Positions 1 to 9,247 of a stretch of 64,000 bases of DNA are shown in pieces (within the stretch, counting starts at the first letter, position 1; each line of letters begins with the position of its first letter). Position numbers and translations under genes: made by a program. The notes below the pieces were generated by a model. That model had not been told where the DNA came from, searched no databases, and saw only the letters and a list, made by a program, of their open reading frames with translations. Source of the stretch: Xylanibacter brevis ATCC 19188 (lineage in GTDB: Bacteria; Bacteroidota; Bacteroidia; Bacteroidales; Bacteroidaceae). The stretch lies in contig NZ_JHXM01000004.1 in the NCBI RefSeq assembly GCF_000621725.1, forward strand, positions 186,001 through 250,000, read 5' to 3'.

Positions 1-1724
1 GCGGCAGAGGCATCACGCTTGTCGGTATCGACACAAGCCATAAATTGTGCTGCAGTGTCCTTAGGCAACTGCTTCACGATATGTACGCTCTGACCATTCT
101 CGCGCTTGGTATCGATGATCTCGATGGTCTCGTTCTCGGAAACCAGAACACCCTGGTCACCGACCTGTCCACCCATCTCACCATAGAAAGGTGTGTTGTC
201 GAGAACCAGCTCATAGAACTCGTTCTTCTTCTGTGTCACCTTGCGATAGCGCAGGATGCGGCACTCATATTCGGTAAAGTCGTAACCTACGAACTGCTGT
301 TCGCCTGCTGCCAGCTCAACCCAATCAGAGTTCTCGACAGCAGCGGCATTACGAGCGCGGTCTTTCTGCTTCTGCATCTCGGCATTGAACTGCTCTTCGT
401 TGACGGTAAATCCGTTCTCGCGGCAAATCAGCTCTGTCAGGTCGAGAGGGAAGCCATAGGTATCGAACAGGCGGAAGGCCTGTACGCCATCCAGTTCTTT
501 CTTGCCCTCAGCCTTCAACTGCTCCATAGCATCGTTGAGCATGCCAATACCCTTTTCGAGTGTACGGAGGAAAGAATCTTCTTCTTCCTTCATCACCTTG
601 GCAATCAGTGTCTGCTGTGCCTTCAATTCGGGGAAGGCATCGCCCATCTCCTGAACGAGTGTAGGCAGGAGCTTATAGAGGAAGGCCTCTTTCTGTCCGA
701 GGAAGGTGTAAGCATAGCGTACGGCACGACGCAAAATACGACGAATAACGTAGCCGGCCTTAGCGTTTGAAGGCAACTGGCCATCAGCAATAGAGAAAGC
801 TACAGCGCGCAGATGGTCGGCGCAAACACGCATGGCCACGTTGATATTGTCCTGCTCCTTGCTGATAGGATTCTCTGTCTCTTCCTCGAAAGTGTAGTAT
901 TTCAGTCCAGTGATCTGCTGCTCGGCCTTGATGATGGGCTGGAACACGTCAGTATCATAGTTAGAATGCTTGCCCTGCATCATGCGAACCAGACGCTCGA
1001 AGCCCATACCGGTGTCAATCACATTCATTGACAGGGGCTCCAGAGAGCCATCGGCCTTGCGGTTGAACTGCATGAACACGATGTTCCAGATCTCGATAAC
1101 CTGAGGATCGTCCTGGTTCACCAGCTCACGGCCACTCTTACCACTGGCTTTGCGCTGCTCGGGGGTGCGAGAGTCAACATGGATCTCAGAGCAGGGACCA
1201 CAAGGACCCGTGTCACCCATTTCCCAGAAGTTGTCGTGCTTATTACCATTGATAATGTGGTCGGCAGGCACGTGCTTGGCCCAATACTTGGCAGCCTCAT
1301 CATCACGAGGAATATTCTCCTCTGGAGAGCCTTCAAATACGGTGACATAAAGATCCTCTGGGTTCAACTTCAAGACATCTACAAGATATTCCCATGCCAT
1401 GTCAATAGCACCCTCCTTGAAGTAGTCACCGAAGCTCCAGTTGCCCAGCATCTCGAACATGGTGTGGTGGTAGGTGTCATGACCTACTTCCTCCAGGTCA
1501 TTGTGCTTACCAGAGACGCGCAAGCACTTCTGTGTATCCGCTCGACGGCGAGGTTCTGGGTCGCGAGTACCCAGGATAATATCTTTCCACTGGTTCATAC
1601 CAGCGTTGGTAAACATCAACGTTGGGTCATCCTTAATCACCATTGGTGCAGAAGGCACAATGGCATGCTGTTTCGACTCAAAAAATTTCTTAAACGAGTC
1701 GCGAATCTCTTTAGCGGTCATCAT
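1..1724 (-). CDS. alaS: Alanine--tRNA ligase, 3' part beyond the window
   Basis: Charges tRNA-Ala with alanine in the cytoplasm. Only the N-terminal 574 or so residues are in the window; the frame is open at base 1, and the family is usually about 870 residues. Translation from 1724 begins [15 protein letters not shown], the typical AlaRS start, followed by the class II catalytic core, the tRNA-recognition helices ([11 protein letters not shown] is visible) and the beginning of the editing domain. Two ATG codons lie in tandem at 1724 and 1721; either could be the start. A Bacteroidetes -7 box lies about 31 bases upstream. It is divergent from the MerR-type gene. Identification is secure from the continuous family-typical translation. 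Confidence 0.96.
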   Translation of the reverse strand, partial: MMTAKEIRDSFKKFFESKQHAIVPSAPMVIKDDPTLMFTNAGMNQWKDIILGTRDPEPRRRADTQKCLRVSGKHNDLEEVGHDTYHHTMFEMLGNWSFGDYFKEGAIDMAWEYLVDVLKLNPEDLYVTVFEGSPEENIPRDDEAAKYWAKHVPADHIINGNKHDNFWEMGDTGPCGPCSEIHVDSRTPEQRKASGKSGRELVNQDDPQVIEIWNIVFMQFNRKADGSLEPLSMNVIDTGMGFERLVRMMQGKHSNYDTDVFQPIIKAEQQITGLKYYTFEEETENPISKEQDNINVAMRVCADHLRAVAFSIADGQLPSNAKAGYVIRRILRRAVRYAYTFLGQKEAFLYKLLPTLVQEMGDAFPELKAQQTLIAKVMKEEEDSFLRTLEKGIGMLNDAMEQLKAEGKKELDGVQAFRLFDTYGFPLDLTELICRENGFTVNEEQFNAEMQKQKDRARNAAAVENSDWVELAAGEQQFVGYDFTEYECRILRYRKVTQKKNEFYELVLDNTPFYGEMGGQVGDQGVLVSENETIEIIDTKRENGQSVHIVKQLPKDTAAQFMACVDTDKRDASA

Positions 1725-1754
1725 TGTTTCTATACTTTATATACAATTTGGGTG

Positions 1755-1762
1755 CAAAATTA
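1755..1762 (-). promoter_or_regulatory. Putative alaS promoter -7 box
   Basis: Minus-strand TAATTTTG matches TAnnTTTG, about 31 bases upstream of the alaS start. No convincing -33 TTTG was seen at the usual distance. Confidence 0.5.
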
Positions 1763-1806
1763 CAAAAAAATGGCGAATAAACGATGACGAATTAAGAATT
1801 ATTTCG

Positions 1807-1814
1807 TATCTTTG
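1807..1814 (+). promoter_or_regulatory. Putative -7 box for the MerR-type gene
   Basis: TATCTTTG, a perfect TAnnTTTG match, 20 bases upstream of the ATG at 1835. The -33 element is not obvious. Confidence 0.55.
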
Positions 1815-1834
1815 CAAACAAATGAATATGTATT

Positions 1835-2185
1835 ATGGCACTGAATCTTAATAAAAACCTAAAGTTGTACTATTCCATTAAGGAAGTGGCAGAAATGTTC
1901 GACCTTAACGAGAGTACACTACGCTATTGGGAAACCGAGTTCCCCCATTTGAAACCAAAGACAATGGGGCCTAACAAAATTCGCCAATATTCAGAAAAAG
2001 ACATCAAACAGGTCAAGTTGATTTACAACCTGGTTAAAGAGCGCGGATTCAAGATCTCTGCTGCCAAAAGCATCATCAACAACAACCGTGACGGTGCAGA
2101 CAAAACGGCCGATGTCCTGGCACGTCTTGTCAATGTAAGAGACAATCTGCAAGCCCTGAAAAAACAATTGGACGGACTCCAATAG
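1835..2185 (+). CDS. MerR-family small transcriptional regulator
   Basis: A 116-residue DNA-binding protein. Residues about 12-80 form a winged helix-turn-helix of MerR type: YYSIKEVAEMF, then STLRYWE, then RQYSEKDIKQVKLI. A short coiled-coil tail (about 85-116) is suited to dimerisation. No effector domain and no metal-binding cysteines are present, so the signal is unknown. It has its own promoter, is divergent from alaS and convergent with relA/spoT. Short MerR-like proteins of this type are common in Bacteroidales; the targets cannot be told from the sequence. Confidence 0.85.
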   Translation: MALNLNKNLKLYYSIKEVAEMFDLNESTLRYWETEFPHLKPKTMGPNKIRQYSEKDIKQVKLIYNLVKERGFKISAAKSIINNNRDGADKTADVLARLVNVRDNLQALKKQLDGLQ

Positions 2186-2211
2186 AGTTCGCCCAATTAT
2201 TTATTTTGCCA

Positions 2212-4485
2212 TTACATAATCTGTGAAATTTCTTTCAAGTCTTCTATTTCTTTCAGACTGACTATAATCGACTTCACATCATCTCGATCGTGAACCTTCA
2301 AGTCTATCCATCCTTCAAATATACCATCTTCTGTAGTGAAGGTCAGTTTGCGAATATCAACGTTTAACTGATTGGAAATGACCTGAGTAACTTCGTTTAC
2401 CAATCCGCGACGATCAATACCGCCCAAGCGAATCGTTGCATCGAAGAACAGATTCTTGTGCATATCCCATTTAGCATCCAGGATGCGGTTGCCATAGCTG
2501 GCTTTCAGCTTGTTGGCCACAGGACAGGCACGCTTGTGAATCTCGATGCGATTCTGATTATCAATATATCCCAAAGCATCATCGCCCGGAATGGGATGAC
2601 AACATGTGGGGAAGATATATTGTTTGATATTCTGAGCAGTGATATAAATAGGTTTCTTTCTATTGAACTTCTCGGGAACGATAAAGAGTTCCGGCTGGTC
2701 ATTAACAGCCTTCTTGGCCTTAACGAAAGGCACATACTTACGCCATCCACCGTTACTTTCGCTCTTTGCCTTATGTTTACCATTGAGCTCGTCAACATCC
2801 TCGTCGCCAAGAATAATGCGTTTCTCGCCCATGGCCAGGAAGAACGGTTCACGACGGGTAAAGTCGTGCAAGTGCATCAACTGGTCGATATGACTCTGGT
2901 TAGACTCAAAGCCATTCTTCTGCAACCAGTCGTCCAGCAGTTCTTCACCTTTCTTCTGCACCTCGCGATTGTCTCTTCGCAGGATAGCCTGTATTTTGGC
3001 CTTTGCCTTAGCTGTGGATGCAAAGTTAATCCATGAAGGTTGCACACGTTGTGACTTAGAGGTCAAGATCTCCACCTGGTCGCCACTGTTCAATCGATGA
3101 CTCAGAGGCACCAACTTATGGTTGACCTTTGCACCTATACAGTGCGAACCTAAGAACGTGTGGATAGAGAAAGCAAAGTCAAGCACCGTGCATTCGGCAG
3201 GCATTGTCTTGATTTCGCCCTTCGGAGTGAATACAAAAATCTCGCTTGCAAACAGATTCAGTTTGATAGAATCTATGAAGTCCATGGCGTCTGGCTGTGG
3301 GTCGTCGAGTATCTCCTTGATGGTTCGAAGCCACTGGTTCAACTCATTCTCGTCCTCACTATACTCACCATCCTCCTGTTCACCTTCTTTGTATTTCCAA
3401 TGAGCCGCCAAACCCTGTTCTGCAATCTCGTCCATGCGCTCTGAACGAATCTGCACTTCAATCCAGTGGCCCTCCTTTGACATCAGTGTGACATGCAGCG
3501 CCTGATAGCCGTTTGCCTTAGGATGGCTCACCCAGTCGCGCAAACGATCGGGATGACTCTCGTAGATCTTGCCAAGTTCCACATAGATATTAAAGCACTC
3601 GCGAGCTTCAGCTTCTTTGCTTGTTGCTTTGAAGATGATGCGCACAGCCAGGATGTCATAGACCTCCTCGAACGTGACATGCTTCTTCTGCATCTTGTTC
3701 CAGATGGAATAAGGCGTCTTGATGCGCTCCTTAATCTGGTACTGCACGCCCATACGTTTGAGCATATCCTCAATGGGAGCCGTAAAGAGGTCGAACGACT
3801 GATGGCGCGTCTTATAAGTCTCGGCCAACTTATGCTCTATGGTAGCATATTCCTCTGGGTGTTCAAACTTAAAACTGAGATTCTCGAGTTCCGACTTTAT
3901 CTTATAGAGTCCCAATCGATGGGCCAATGGTGCATAGAGATAGAGCGTCTCACCAGCAATCTTATACTGCTTGTTGGCTGGCTGAGAGTCCAACGTACGC
4001 ATATTGTGAAGACGGTCGGCAATCTTAATGAGGATAACACGAATGTCCTCACTCATCGTGAGCAGCAGTTTCTTGAAGTTCTCTGCCTGTGCCGACGCTT
4101 TCTCACCAAAGATACCACCACTGATTTTGGTCAGTCCATCAACGATCTGGGCAATCTTTGGACCAAACATGTTGGAGATATCCTCCACAGTATAGTCGGT
4201 ATCCTCTACCACGTCGTGCAGCAAAGCGGCACAGATACTGGTAGAACCCAATCCAATCTCCGAACACACAATCTGTGCAACGGCAATCGGATGCATAATA
4301 TAAGGTTCGCCCGACAAACGACGTACGCCCTTATGAGCCTGACGTGCAAAGTTGAATGCTTTTGCAATCAGGTCAACCTTCTTGCGATGGCGTGAATTTA
4401 AATAATCATTTATCAGTCGGTCATAGGCCTCATTAATCATCTGATCATCGGCCTCTTCGCGTCGCATCATCTCTTCATCGTCCAT
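2212..4485 (-). CDS. RelA/SpoT-family bifunctional (p)ppGpp synthetase/hydrolase
   Basis: Makes and degrades the stringent-response alarmone (p)ppGpp. The 757 residues carry an HD hydrolase domain with the ligands visible (H51, HD at 90-91, ED at 94-95), a synthetase domain at about 230-370 (YSIWNKMQKK, YDILAVRIIF), a TGS domain near 420-480 (IFVFTPKGEIKTMP) and a C-terminal ACT domain. The intact HDxxED motif indicates that hydrolase activity is retained, so this is a Rel/SpoT-type enzyme. A strong Shine-Dalgarno sequence AAGGAGG sits six bases before the ATG, which is unusual for this phylum and supports the start. It is the last gene of the series starting at parA. Confidence 0.95.
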   Translation of the reverse strand: MDDEEMMRREEADDQMINEAYDRLINDYLNSRHRKKVDLIAKAFNFARQAHKGVRRLSGEPYIMHPIAVAQIVCSEIGLGSTSICAALLHDVVEDTDYTVEDISNMFGPKIAQIVDGLTKISGGIFGEKASAQAENFKKLLLTMSEDIRVILIKIADRLHNMRTLDSQPANKQYKIAGETLYLYAPLAHRLGLYKIKSELENLSFKFEHPEEYATIEHKLAETYKTRHQSFDLFTAPIEDMLKRMGVQYQIKERIKTPYSIWNKMQKKHVTFEEVYDILAVRIIFKATSKEAEARECFNIYVELGKIYESHPDRLRDWVSHPKANGYQALHVTLMSKEGHWIEVQIRSERMDEIAEQGLAAHWKYKEGEQEDGEYSEDENELNQWLRTIKEILDDPQPDAMDFIDSIKLNLFASEIFVFTPKGEIKTMPAECTVLDFAFSIHTFLGSHCIGAKVNHKLVPLSHRLNSGDQVEILTSKSQRVQPSWINFASTAKAKAKIQAILRRDNREVQKKGEELLDDWLQKNGFESNQSHIDQLMHLHDFTRREPFFLAMGEKRIILGDEDVDELNGKHKAKSESNGGWRKYVPFVKAKKAVNDQPELFIVPEKFNRKKPIYITAQNIKQYIFPTCCHPIPGDDALGYIDNQNRIEIHKRACPVANKLKASYGNRILDAKWDMHKNLFFDATIRLGGIDRRGLVNEVTQVISNQLNVDIRKLTFTTEDGIFEGWIDLKVHDRDDVKSIIVSLKEIEDLKEISQIM

Positions 4486-4530
4486 AGTATTCCTCCTTAA
4501 CCTTATACCTTAATATATTATATAGCAATA

Positions 4531-5835
4531 TTATCTCACCTTCAGCTTCTGACCGGCACGGATGTTGTTACCGCGAATACCATTCAGTTTCTTCAGCTTA
4601 GATACCGTCGTACCATTTCTGCGTGCTATGGTAGAAAGAGACTCACCCTTTCTCACCGTCACTTGTCGTCCGCCACGTGAACTCTTACGTCCGCTGCGTT
4701 TGCTCGACACCGATTTAGAAGGTACGAATGTATTGTCTATCTCCACCTCAGCACGTTTCAGCGGGGTCGCAGAAGCATAGACCGAGTCCTGCATGGTGAT
4801 AAACGTGTTCACATCGTTCAAGGGCAGGCGGATAGGCATAGGCTTTGAAACGCCAGGCACCACATCACGACGATAGACAGGGTTGAGAGCGCGTAGCATC
4901 TGGAGATCCAGATTGCACACCGAAGCAATCTGAGACAGAGTCAGATCACGGTTTACCATCACTGTATCTGTTTGTGAGGGCAACTGCGTTCTCATCGGAC
5001 AGATGCCATGCTCACAATAATAAGTCATCACATAGTTGGCAGCAATAAAGGCAGGCACATAACCGCGTGTCTCCTTGGGAAGATAAGGATAAATCTTCCA
5101 ATAATCGCGTTCGCCACCAGCGCGTGCTATAGCCTTATTGATATTACCTGGACCACAGTTATAGGCAGCAATCACCAGATTCCAGTCGCCATAAACCTTA
5201 TATAAATCACTCAGCAGGTGAGCAGCAGCATAGCTAGCCTTCACCGGATCGCGACGTTCATCAATCAAACTATTGATTTCGAGGTTATACATCTTTCCCG
5301 TGGATACCATAAACTGCCAAAGACCTGTTGCTCCAACACGAGAGACAGCAGTGGGATTAAGGGCAGACTCAATGACGGGCAGATATTTCAATTCCAAGGG
5401 AACCTGATAAGCTTCAAGTGCTTCCTCAAAGATAGGCATATAGAAGTTAGAGGCGCCAAGCATAAAGCCCACTTGGCGGCGCAGACGTCCGGCATAACGA
5501 TCGATACAAGAGCGCACCACCTCGTTATACGACATCTCCATCACGGTAGGCATGCGCATCAGGCGCTCAGTATATTCCTCTTTTGAGAATAGCGGGTTTT
5601 CGCCTGTTGTTCTGCAATCTTCATCTACAGTCAGATAACTCTTAGACTCATAGAGGTTCATCAAGCTATCCATCATATTGTCGGCCATGGCTTCGGGGAA
5701 GTCTATTTCTTCCACATCGCCATATTCATCAGATACAATGATTTCTTCGTCTTCTACCTCCACCTCTATCTGCGCCTGTGTGTTGACCACACAAGTCAGA
5801 AGCATTGCGGAAAGTATTATCAGTTTTCTCTTCAT
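4531..5835 (-). CDS. MltD-like lytic transglycosylase with LysM domains
   Basis: Periplasmic or outer-membrane-associated enzyme that cleaves peptidoglycan glycan strands. The 434 residues start with a signal peptide (MKRKLIILSAMLLTCVVNTQ), then an SLT domain (about 105-260) with the catalytic glutamate in PVIESALNP (E156), followed by GATGLWQFM and AAYNCGPGN, the hallmark SLT motifs. Two LysM-type peptidoglycan-binding modules follow, a weak one near 290-335 and a clear one at the C terminus (VTVRKGESLSTIARRNGT). It sits between a DUF5683 gene (11-base gap) and relA/spoT in one minus-strand series, an arrangement seen in other Bacteroidales. Confidence 0.92.
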   Translation of the reverse strand: MKRKLIILSAMLLTCVVNTQAQIEVEVEDEEIIVSDEYGDVEEIDFPEAMADNMMDSLMNLYESKSYLTVDEDCRTTGENPLFSKEEYTERLMRMPTVMEMSYNEVVRSCIDRYAGRLRRQVGFMLGASNFYMPIFEEALEAYQVPLELKYLPVIESALNPTAVSRVGATGLWQFMVSTGKMYNLEINSLIDERRDPVKASYAAAHLLSDLYKVYGDWNLVIAAYNCGPGNINKAIARAGGERDYWKIYPYLPKETRGYVPAFIAANYVMTYYCEHGICPMRTQLPSQTDTVMVNRDLTLSQIASVCNLDLQMLRALNPVYRRDVVPGVSKPMPIRLPLNDVNTFITMQDSVYASATPLKRAEVEIDNTFVPSKSVSSKRSGRKSSRGGRQVTVRKGESLSTIARRNGTTVSKLKKLNGIRGNNIRAGQKLKVR

Positions 5836-5845
5836 AAAATCTTCT

Positions 5846-6598
5846 TTAGAAATTAATGCTGCAGTTCACGCCAATCGACGTTGCTGACAGCGATCTGCTA
5901 TTCAGGCCGTTGCCCATGACTGTTGGGCGCACCTTCATGCTCAGGTCTTTTGAGATATCAAACTCAGACAGCTCTGCATCTACATAGGCATCAATCACCG
6001 AAACGACATAGACGCCCACCATACAGAAGAAACTCAAGTCGCGCCAACGGCGATAGCGGTCCTTACGACTCTTAAACACCGACTTATAGCGCTCTTCATT
6101 CTCAGGCGTAATGGTACGTCCCAGATGCAGAAACTTATTATAGCTGGCTGTTGTAGGATCATCATCCATGATGTCCAGATAAGCCTGCTGATAGTCCTTG
6201 TACATCATGTTGTTCCACATCAGTGCATAGACACATCCCACAAAACCTCCATACACTATTGGCAACTTCCAGTACTTACGGTTGTAAATCTGTCCACCGC
6301 CAGGAATGACCATAGCCATCCAAAGGGCTCGTTGGGGGTCAGGACGCCACGTGCTCCAGTCCTTCTTGGGTTTTGAAGCCTTCAACGTCTGATGGACCAC
6401 TGTCTGCACCGCGGTTGTATCAATGACAGCAGCTGTATCTATTGGCAGAGCAGCATACATAGAGTCGATGACCTGCATGATAGAGTCAGCCACCACGGTC
6501 TGGGCTTTTGTCTCGGTCAACGGCAGACACAGCGACAGTACCATAAGCACTATTGCCTTTCGCAATCCCCGTATCATGTCAAAGCCCCATTTCTTCAT
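5846..6598 (-). CDS. DUF5683 domain-containing membrane protein
   Basis: Unknown function. About 250 residues: an N-terminal signal or anchor segment (LRKAIVLMVLSLCLPL), a serine/threonine-rich stretch, then a conserved central block with ALWMAMVIPGGGQIYNRKYW leading into a membrane segment (PIVYGGFVGCVYALMW) and a second hydrophobic segment (FFCMVGVYVVSVIDAYVDA). This layout matches the DUF5683 family found after parB in Bacteroidetes. I prefer the start at 6598, just after the parB stop; an ATG at 6616 would overlap parB. The neighbours suggest an envelope role linked to division or cell-wall work, but that is inference. Confidence 0.8.
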   Translation of the reverse strand: MKKWGFDMIRGLRKAIVLMVLSLCLPLTETKAQTVVADSIMQVIDSMYAALPIDTAAVIDTTAVQTVVHQTLKASKPKKDWSTWRPDPQRALWMAMVIPGGGQIYNRKYWKLPIVYGGFVGCVYALMWNNMMYKDYQQAYLDIMDDDPTTASYNKFLHLGRTITPENEERYKSVFKSRKDRYRRWRDLSFFCMVGVYVVSVIDAYVDAELSEFDISKDLSMKVRPTVMGNGLNSRSLSATSIGVNCSINF

Positions 6599-6602
6599 TT
6601 GC

Positions 6603-7523
6603 TCAATGTCCTGCATTCAGCACTTTTAATATACGTTCCAGATCGCCCTCGTTGTCGAAAGGAATGCTAATCTTTCCTTTACCACTAGGAGAGCAAGTCA
6701 TTTGAATCTTTGTCTGGAAGAAGGTTGTCAGACGTTTTTTCACTGCGTCATACTCTGCAGGCAACTTAGCCTTTGCAGCAATCTTTCTATTGGCACCTTG
6801 TACGTCTTCACCATTCTTCAGCATCTGAACCATCTCCTCCACCTTTCTCACGGAGTACTGGTTCTTGAGCACCTCCTTGAACAACTTCAACTGCATGGAA
6901 GGAGAATCGAGCGACAGCAGGGCACGGGCATGTCCCATGTCTATTTCGCGATTCTTCAGTGCCATCTGAATCTGGGCAGGCAACTTCAGCAGACGCATAT
7001 AGTTGGTCACAGCCGTACGGCTCTTGCCCACTCGTTCAGAAATTTTCTCCTGCGTCATGCCACTGGTTTCTGCCAGGTGTTCATAGGCCAACGCAATTTC
7101 AATGGCGTTCAGGTCCTCACGCTGAATATTCTCTACGAGGGCCAACTCCATCACGCTCTCATCATTAGCCGTGCGGATATAGGCAGGTATCGATGTGAGT
7201 CCTGCTTGTTGAGAAGCTCTCCATCGGCGCTCACCTGCAATGATCTGATAGCGATCGGGCGCTACCTGACGCAAAGTGATGGGTGCAATGATACCCATGG
7301 TTGCAATACTTGTAGCCAGCTCCTGCATAGCCGTCTCGTCAAACTCACGACGAGGCTGATCAGGATTTGGTTCAATCTGTTCGATAGGAATCTCATTCAA
7401 GTTTGACGAACCTTGAGTTTTCACCTCGCTTGTATCAATGAGTGCATCCAGTCCGCGGCCGTTTCCGATATCATCGAGTCCGCGTCCAAGCACATTCCGG
7501 TCAAATTTCTTTCTTACAGCCAT
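6603..7523 (-). CDS. parB: Chromosome partitioning protein ParB
   Basis: CTP-dependent DNA clamp that loads at parS sites near the origin and works with ParA in chromosome segregation. The 306 residues contain the ParB nuclease-like/CTPase domain with the C-motif GERRWRA at 97-103, the preceding NPDQPRREFD block, a helix-turn-helix DNA-binding domain (about 150-210, MTQEKISERVGKSRTAV) and a C-terminal dimerisation part. The start is two bases from the parA stop, so the genes are cotranscribed. An inverted repeat made of parS-like half-sites lies upstream of parA and could be an autoregulatory site. Confidence 0.96.
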   Translation of the reverse strand: MAVRKKFDRNVLGRGLDDIGNGRGLDALIDTSEVKTQGSSNLNEIPIEQIEPNPDQPRREFDETAMQELATSIATMGIIAPITLRQVAPDRYQIIAGERRWRASQQAGLTSIPAYIRTANDESVMELALVENIQREDLNAIEIALAYEHLAETSGMTQEKISERVGKSRTAVTNYMRLLKLPAQIQMALKNREIDMGHARALLSLDSPSMQLKLFKEVLKNQYSVRKVEEMVQMLKNGEDVQGANRKIAAKAKLPAEYDAVKKRLTTFFQTKIQMTCSPSGKGKISIPFDNEGDLERILKVLNAGH

Positions 7524-7525
7524 TA

Positions 7526-8290
7526 TTATTTATTCTTACTAATGATTTCTTTTGCCAATGCCAGATGGTTCTTACTACCTGTAGAGTCTGCGTCGTAAAG
7601 GATGACAGGCAGACCGTGAGAGGGACTCTCCGAGAGTTTCACATTACGCTGGATAACCGTCTTGAAGACCAGTTCCTGGAAGTGACGTTTCACCTCGTCA
7701 TAAATCTGATTTGCCAGACGCAGACGTGAGTCGTACATCGTCAGCAAGAATCCTTCAATCTCCAGTTTCGGATTCAGCTTACTCTTAATAATCTTAATGG
7801 TGTTAAGCAGTTTGGAGATACCCTCCAACGCAAAGTATTCGCACTGCACGGGTATGATTACCGAGTCGGCCGCCGTCAATGAGTTAACGGTGATAAGACC
7901 CAATGAAGGTGAGCAGTCAATGAGTATATAGTCATATTCTGCACGAATTGGATCAAGCAGTTTCTTAATAACTTTCTCGCGATTGTCTAGGTTCAACATC
8001 TCGATCTCGGCACCAACCAGGTCGATATGACTAGGTATGATGTCAAGTCCTTCAATGTCGGTTGTGTAGATAGCCTCGCGTACATCGGCCTTATCAATGA
8101 TACATTCGTAAATAGAACAGTCCACCTGCTTGATATCCACACCCAATCCACTTGAGGCATTGGCCTGTGGATCAGCATCGACGACGAGCACCGTCTTCTC
8201 AAGGGTAGCCAGCGAAGCTGCCAGATTGATTGTAGTGGTGGTCTTTCCTACGCCACCCTTTTGGTTAGCTAATGCAATAATCTTTCCCAT
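7526..8290 (-). CDS. parA: Chromosome partitioning ATPase ParA/Soj
   Basis: Deviant Walker ATPase that drives chromosome segregation with ParB. The 254 residues begin MGKIIALANQKGGVGKTTTT with the signature-lysine Walker A (KGGVGKTT, 11-18), followed by VVDADPQAN (Walker A') and YDYILIDCSPSLG (Walker B). The short N terminus without an HTH marks a chromosomal Soj-like type. It is first gene of the series to relA/spoT. An AAAGGAG sequence lies upstream of the ATG and a TATCTTTG -7 box about 33 bases upstream. Confidence 0.97.
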   Translation of the reverse strand: MGKIIALANQKGGVGKTTTTINLAASLATLEKTVLVVDADPQANASSGLGVDIKQVDCSIYECIIDKADVREAIYTTDIEGLDIIPSHIDLVGAEIEMLNLDNREKVIKKLLDPIRAEYDYILIDCSPSLGLITVNSLTAADSVIIPVQCEYFALEGISKLLNTIKIIKSKLNPKLEIEGFLLTMYDSRLRLANQIYDEVKRHFQELVFKTVIQRNVKLSESPSHGLPVILYDADSTGSKNHLALAKEIISKNK

Positions 8291-8322
8291 TTCAATCTTT
8301 TCTCCTTTATAGTTTTGAACTG

Positions 8323-8330
8323 CAAAGATA
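8323..8330 (-). promoter_or_regulatory. Putative parA promoter -7 box
   Basis: Minus-strand TATCTTTG, 32 bases upstream of the parA start. The -33 region would fall inside the inverted repeat at 8341-8361. Confidence 0.6.
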
Positions 8331-8340
8331 CAACTTTTCT

Positions 8341-8361
8341 GTGAAACAATGAATGTTTCAC
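8341..8361. promoter_or_regulatory. Inverted repeat of parS-like half-sites at the parA promoter
   Basis: GTGAAACA and TGTTTCAC form perfect 8-base arms around a 5-base spacer. The arms equal the two halves of the bacterial parS consensus (TGTTTCAC followed by GTGAAACA) in everted order. The position over the parA -33 region suggests an operator; binding by ParB is inference. Confidence 0.45.
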
Positions 8362-8427
8362 TGATATTATTTCAATAATTTTAGAATTATTCTCAGCCCG
8401 TCTTTACTTTTTCTCAAAAAGAATAGT

Positions 8428-8435
8428 TACCTTTG
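8428..8435 (+). promoter_or_regulatory. Putative surE-lpxB promoter -7 box
   Basis: TACCTTTG, 22 bases upstream of the ATG at 8457. It overlaps a possible in-frame TTG at 8433, which argues against that upstream start. Confidence 0.55.
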
Positions 8436-8456
8436 CAAGAAATTTTTTTAGGAGTA

Positions 8457-9224
8457 ATGAACAGCAAAAAACCACTCATACTTATTTCCAATGACGATGG
8501 CTATCAGGCCAAAGGTATCAACTGTCTGGTGGATATGTTAAGACACCTGGGCGACATCATTGTTTGTGCCCCCGACTCGGCACGCTCTGGTTTCTCGTGT
8601 GCTTTTTCAGCCACCACGCCTCTGCGCCTCAACCTGCATCATGAAGAGGAGGGACTACAGATATGGTCGAGCAATGGCACACCCGTTGACTGTGTCAAAC
8701 TGGCTCTATCGCAAATCGTTGACCGACGTCCAGACATTGTTATCGGCGGTATCAACCATGGTGACAATGCATCTGTCAACACACACTACAGCGGCACGAT
8801 GGGTGTGACGCTCGAGGGATGCATGAAGTACATTCCGTCTATCGCCTTTTCTCTGTGCGACAATCGCGACGATGCAGATTTCGAGCCTTTACGCCCCTAC
8901 GTCGTTTCGATGACAGAGAAAGTTCTGACCAAAGGACTTCCCAAGGGTATCTGCTTGAATGTCAACTTCCCTCGCACTGCGAAATACAACGGTGTAAAGG
9001 TGTGCCGCATGTCACAGGGCACCTGGGGCCAGGAGGTTACGCGCTGTCATCATCCTCGTGGCTACGACTATTTCTGGATGGTGGGACACTATCAGAACGA
9101 CGAGCCTGATATGCAAGACACCGACCGCTGGGCTTTGGACAATGGCTATGTGGCCATCACCCCAACTCAGATTGACGTTACTGCCTATACATTTATGGAT
9201 CAAAAAGACAACTGGGAGGAATAA
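8457..9224 (+). CDS. surE: 5'/3'-nucleotidase SurE
   Basis: Metal-dependent nucleoside monophosphate phosphatase of the stationary-phase survival family. From the ATG at 8457 the protein is 255 residues with the N-terminal metal-binding motif ISNDDGYQAKGI (D13, D14), the SGTPVDC-like segment NGTPVDCVKLAL, GGINHGDN and YSGTMGVTLEG, all SurE signatures. The start is chosen because AGGAG immediately precedes it and because the upstream TTG lies inside the -7 box. lpxB follows 23 bases later on the same strand. Confidence 0.94.
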   Translation: MNSKKPLILISNDDGYQAKGINCLVDMLRHLGDIIVCAPDSARSGFSCAFSATTPLRLNLHHEEEGLQIWSSNGTPVDCVKLALSQIVDRRPDIVIGGINHGDNASVNTHYSGTMGVTLEGCMKYIPSIAFSLCDNRDDADFEPLRPYVVSMTEKVLTKGLPKGICLNVNFPRTAKYNGVKVCRMSQGTWGQEVTRCHHPRGYDYFWMVGHYQNDEPDMQDTDRWALDNGYVAITPTQIDVTAYTFMDQKDNWEE

Positions 9225-9247
9225 TTCTCATTATTTTCACTTAAAAA

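Noticed and set aside
45..1787. Plus-strand frames at 45-770, 813-1031 and 1179-1787
   Set aside because: They lie opposite alaS, whose minus-strand translation is continuous and matches the family.
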